Origin: UBA11475 sp045593005
GTDB taxonomy: Bacteria > Bacillota > Clostridia > Christensenellales > Borkfalkiaceae
Direction of reading: 5' to 3'
Assembly: GCA_045593005.1 (NCBI GenBank)
Contig: JAZNVV010000064.1
Coordinates: forward strand, 1-8,286
DNA: 8,286 bases
The position numbers and the translations under genes were made by a program. The notes under the pieces were generated by a model that had not been told where the DNA came from, ran no database searches, and saw only the letters and a list, made by a program, of their open reading frames with translations. Below, one piece after another: positions 7,083-8,286 of this stretch; the first letter of the stretch is position 1; every line of letters begins with the position of its first letter.

Positions 7083-7111
7083 TTGATTTTTCAAAATTTA
7101 TATAGTATTAT
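7083..7111 (+). promoter_or_regulatory. Promoter of the 6S RNA gene
   Basis: TTGATT (7083-7088) and TATTAT (7106-7111) are separated by 17 bases. The predicted start near 7118 gives a 5' tail of about 20 bases before the 6S closing stem. A second TTGATT at 7075-7080, 8 bases upstream, could pair with TATATA (7099-7104) as an alternative or tandem promoter. Confidence 0.6.
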
Positions 7112-7140
7112 TTAATTGTAAATTTATTAATAAGCATATT

Positions 7141-7327
7141 GCCTGCGGTGTCCGATAGGTGGTTTTATTGGGATCCACAATCTGATATACGAAACCTGCC
7201 GTCTATGTTAATGAGTGGTGCTCCTGACCGAAAGGTCGTATAGGGAGATGCAGAAGTAACAAGCGAGGTATTCACCGTTAAAAAAACGGGTTATCAATTT
7301 CCCATCGTCGGCACATGCGGGTTTTTT
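7141..7327 (+). ncRNA. ssrS: 6S RNA (SsrS)
   Basis: Probable 6S RNA, which binds the housekeeping sigma-factor RNA polymerase by imitating an open promoter and lowers transcription in stationary phase. The stretch is clearly richer in GC than its flanks and folds as expected. The closing stem pairs CCTGCG (7142-7147) with TGCGGG (7316-7321), then TGT (7149-7151) with ACA (7313-7315) and CCGA (7152-7155) with TCGG (7308-7311). The apical part has GACC-GAAA-GGTC (7226-7237). On the 3' side of the centre a small hairpin CCGTT/AACGG (7275-7279 with 7285-7289) sits in TTCACC...GGGTTA, much like the same place in E. coli 6S RNA. GTGGTGCTCC (7215-7224) also recalls E. coli GUGGCGCUCC. The 5' end may be near 7118. 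T-box and other riboswitch hallmarks are absent. Identification is by eye, without a covariance search. Confidence 0.75.
7301..7327 (+). terminator. Weak terminator or processing end of the 6S RNA
   Basis: A run of six T (7322-7327) follows GCGGG directly. The local stem is poor (CCC at 7301-7303 with GGG at 7319-7321, plus a bulged AT/AT step). The stronger partner of this 3' strand is the 6S 5' end about 175 bases upstream. Incomplete termination and read-through into the next gene look likely. Confidence 0.35.
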
Positions 7328-7340
7328 ATTTTGGTGGAAT

Positions 7341-8123
7341 ATGAAAATTGTAGTTATTACAGGTGGGACAAGTGGTATCGGCTTGGAACTTAAAAATTTA
7401 TATGAAAAAAGTGGCGCGACAGTCGTTACTATGTCAAAACGCATAATTGATAGCGATTTACACTATTCTGTCGACGTTTCGGATGAAGATGCCGTAAAAA
7501 ACACTATTGAAAAAGTAGGCAATCGTTTTGGCAAAATAGACGTCTTGATAAATTCTGCTGGTTTTGGAATGAGTGGTATAACCGAACTTCTTCCAACGGA
7601 TGACATAAAAAAATTGACCGAAGTTAATTATTACGGAACTTTGTACGCCGTACGCTCTGCTATAAAATTTATGCAAAAAGGGGCTAAAATAATTAATATT
7701 TCAAGCGCTATGGCGCTTTTCCCTGTTCCGTTTAGAGCAATTTATGCATCTGTTAAGTCAGCCGTTCTTACCTTGTCTTACGCATTAAAAATGGAGCTTG
7801 AACCGTTGGGAATACAAGTTAGCGCCATCTGCCCTGGCGATATAAAAACTAATTTTACGCAAAATCGTATCAAAAATTTTGAAACGGATGAAAAGTACGG
7901 TAATAGGCTTTTATCTGCTACGCTTAAAAGCGATAGCCGTGAAGATAAAAGAATTTCTTGCGAAAAATGTTCGAAAAATATCTTCAAAATTATAGAGCGT
8001 AAAAAATTAAAACCTTTTTATATTATAGGAAAAAAATATAAATTTTTATATTTTATGACAAGAATTACACCTAAAAGTTTATTGCTTAAATTTACAAATA
8101 AATTTTATGGTGGCGAATATTAA
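7341..8123 (+). CDS. Short-chain dehydrogenase/reductase (SDR) family protein
   Basis: A 260-residue NAD(P)-dependent oxidoreductase of the classical SDR type; its substrate cannot be told from sequence. The Rossmann-fold motif is TGGTSGIG (7-14). NSAG (71-74) stands for the usual NNAG. The catalytic tetrad is present: N96 (in VNYYG), S122, Y135 and K139 (YASVK). CPGDIKT (164-170) is the usual segment after beta-6. R34 after the second strand may favour NADP(H), which is inference. The C-terminus is basic and hydrophobic (about 203-256, KPFYIIGKKYKFLYFMTR then LLLKF), resembling membrane-associated SDRs. GGTGG (7333-7337) lies 3 bases before the ATG, a tight spacing. The gene begins just after the 6S RNA with no promoter seen between them, so it probably relies on read-through. 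No terminator is visible between its stop and the tRNA. Confidence 0.88.
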   Translation: MKIVVITGGTSGIGLELKNLYEKSGATVVTMSKRIIDSDLHYSVDVSDEDAVKNTIEKVGNRFGKIDVLINSAGFGMSGITELLPTDDIKKLTEVNYYGTLYAVRSAIKFMQKGAKIINISSAMALFPVPFRAIYASVKSAVLTLSYALKMELEPLGIQVSAICPGDIKTNFTQNRIKNFETDEKYGNRLLSATLKSDSREDKRISCEKCSKNIFKIIERKKLKPFYIIGKKYKFLYFMTRITPKSLLLKFTNKFYGGEY

Positions 8124-8139
8124 AATTAACGATATATCC

Positions 8140-8168
8140 TTGCAAAATTAATTTACTTGTGCTAAAAT
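8140..8168 (+). promoter_or_regulatory. Promoter of tRNA-Glu
   Basis: TTGCAA (8140-8145) and TAAAAT (8163-8168) are separated by 17 bases, a near-consensus pair. The expected start near 8175 leaves about 10 bases before the mature tRNA. Confidence 0.7.
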
Positions 8169-8185
8169 ATTTTTGCAAGAATAAT

Positions 8186-8260
8186 GGCATCATGGTCAAG
8201 CGGTTAAGACGTCGCCCTCTCACGGCGAAAACTGGGGTTCGATTCCCCATGGTGCTACCA
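8186..8260 (+). tRNA. tRNA-Glu (anticodon CTC)
   Basis: A full cloverleaf can be drawn. The acceptor stem is GGCATCA (8186-8192) with TGGTGCT (8250-8256). The D-arm is GTC-AAGCGGTTAA-GAC. The anticodon stem is TCGCC/GGCGA around loop CTCTCAC with anticodon CTC (8219-8221). A four-base variable loop follows, then the T-arm TGGGG-TTCGATT-CCCCA (8233-8249), discriminator A and an encoded CCA (8258-8260). CTC reads the glutamate codon GAG, and the D-arm matches that of other Firmicute tRNA-Glu genes. The first acceptor pair is G1-U72 instead of the usual G1-C72. Confidence 0.95.
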
Positions 8261-8286
8261 AAAAAAGGACTGAACTTTTCGTTCAG
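8261..8286 (+). terminator. Probable terminator after tRNA-Glu (cut by the window edge)
   Basis: An A-run (8261-8266) precedes a perfect six-base stem, CTGAAC (8270-8275) with GTTCAG (8281-8286), around a TTTTC loop. GGA before the stem and the A-run suggest that the stem continues into TCC and a T-run beyond the window. Confidence 0.6.

Noticed and set aside
7141..7327. Riboswitch or T-box leader for the SDR gene
   Set aside because: There is no T-box GGTGG...ACCGCG element or other known riboswitch core, and the long closing stem with the 3'-side CCGTT/AACGG hairpin fits 6S RNA better.
7208..7444. Minus-strand frame across the 6S RNA and the SDR start
   Set aside because: It overlaps a structured RNA and the N-terminus of a convincing SDR gene; no ribosome binding site or family resemblance.
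314..8123. Possible stop-codon reassignment, since no complete gene ends in TGA
   Set aside because: Six genes end in TAA and one in TAG; seven genes in AT-rich DNA are too few, and tryptophan is encoded by TGG with no in-frame TGA in the genes.

Overview
The window is AT-rich bacterial DNA with Shine-Dalgarno sites, sigma-A-type promoters and a comEC-holA-cdaA gene set. This suggests a low-GC Gram-positive (Firmicutes), most likely an anaerobic Clostridia-type lineage. The phylum is inferred from gene content and style; genus and species cannot be read from the sequence. Seven complete protein genes, one partial gene, one tRNA and one probable 6S RNA are present. There are no insertion sequences, CRISPR arrays or phage genes.

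Left edge (1-313): the first 27 codons of a minus-strand membrane or exported protein with its own promoter, an imperfect hairpin of unknown role (204-238), and the intrinsic terminator (254-283) that ends the large leftward operon.

Centre (314-7064, all minus strand): a probable six-gene operon read in the order comEC, holA, cdaA, a 35-residue CdaR-like membrane peptide, a DUF1015 gene, and aspartate kinase. It runs from a TTGACT-17-TAACAT promoter at 7036-7064 to the terminator at 254-283. Apart from a roughly 90-base gap between comEC and holA, genes are separated by 5-17 bases. It combines DNA uptake (ComEC), the replicative clamp loader (HolA), c-di-AMP synthesis (CdaA) and entry into the aspartate family of amino acids (aspartate kinase). 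The most unusual element is the short gene after cdaA. It has the position and membrane-anchor sequence of CdaR (YbbR), the partner of CdaA, but stops at the end of the membrane helix, so every extracytoplasmic YbbR domain is missing.

Right part (7065-8286, plus strand): a promoter divergent from that of comEC drives a probable 6S RNA (ssrS). Its 3' end lies only about 14-20 bases before the start codon of a short-chain dehydrogenase/reductase gene that has no visible promoter of its own, so the two probably share a transcript. A tRNA-Glu(CTC) with its own strong promoter and encoded CCA follows, and the window ends inside its probable terminator.
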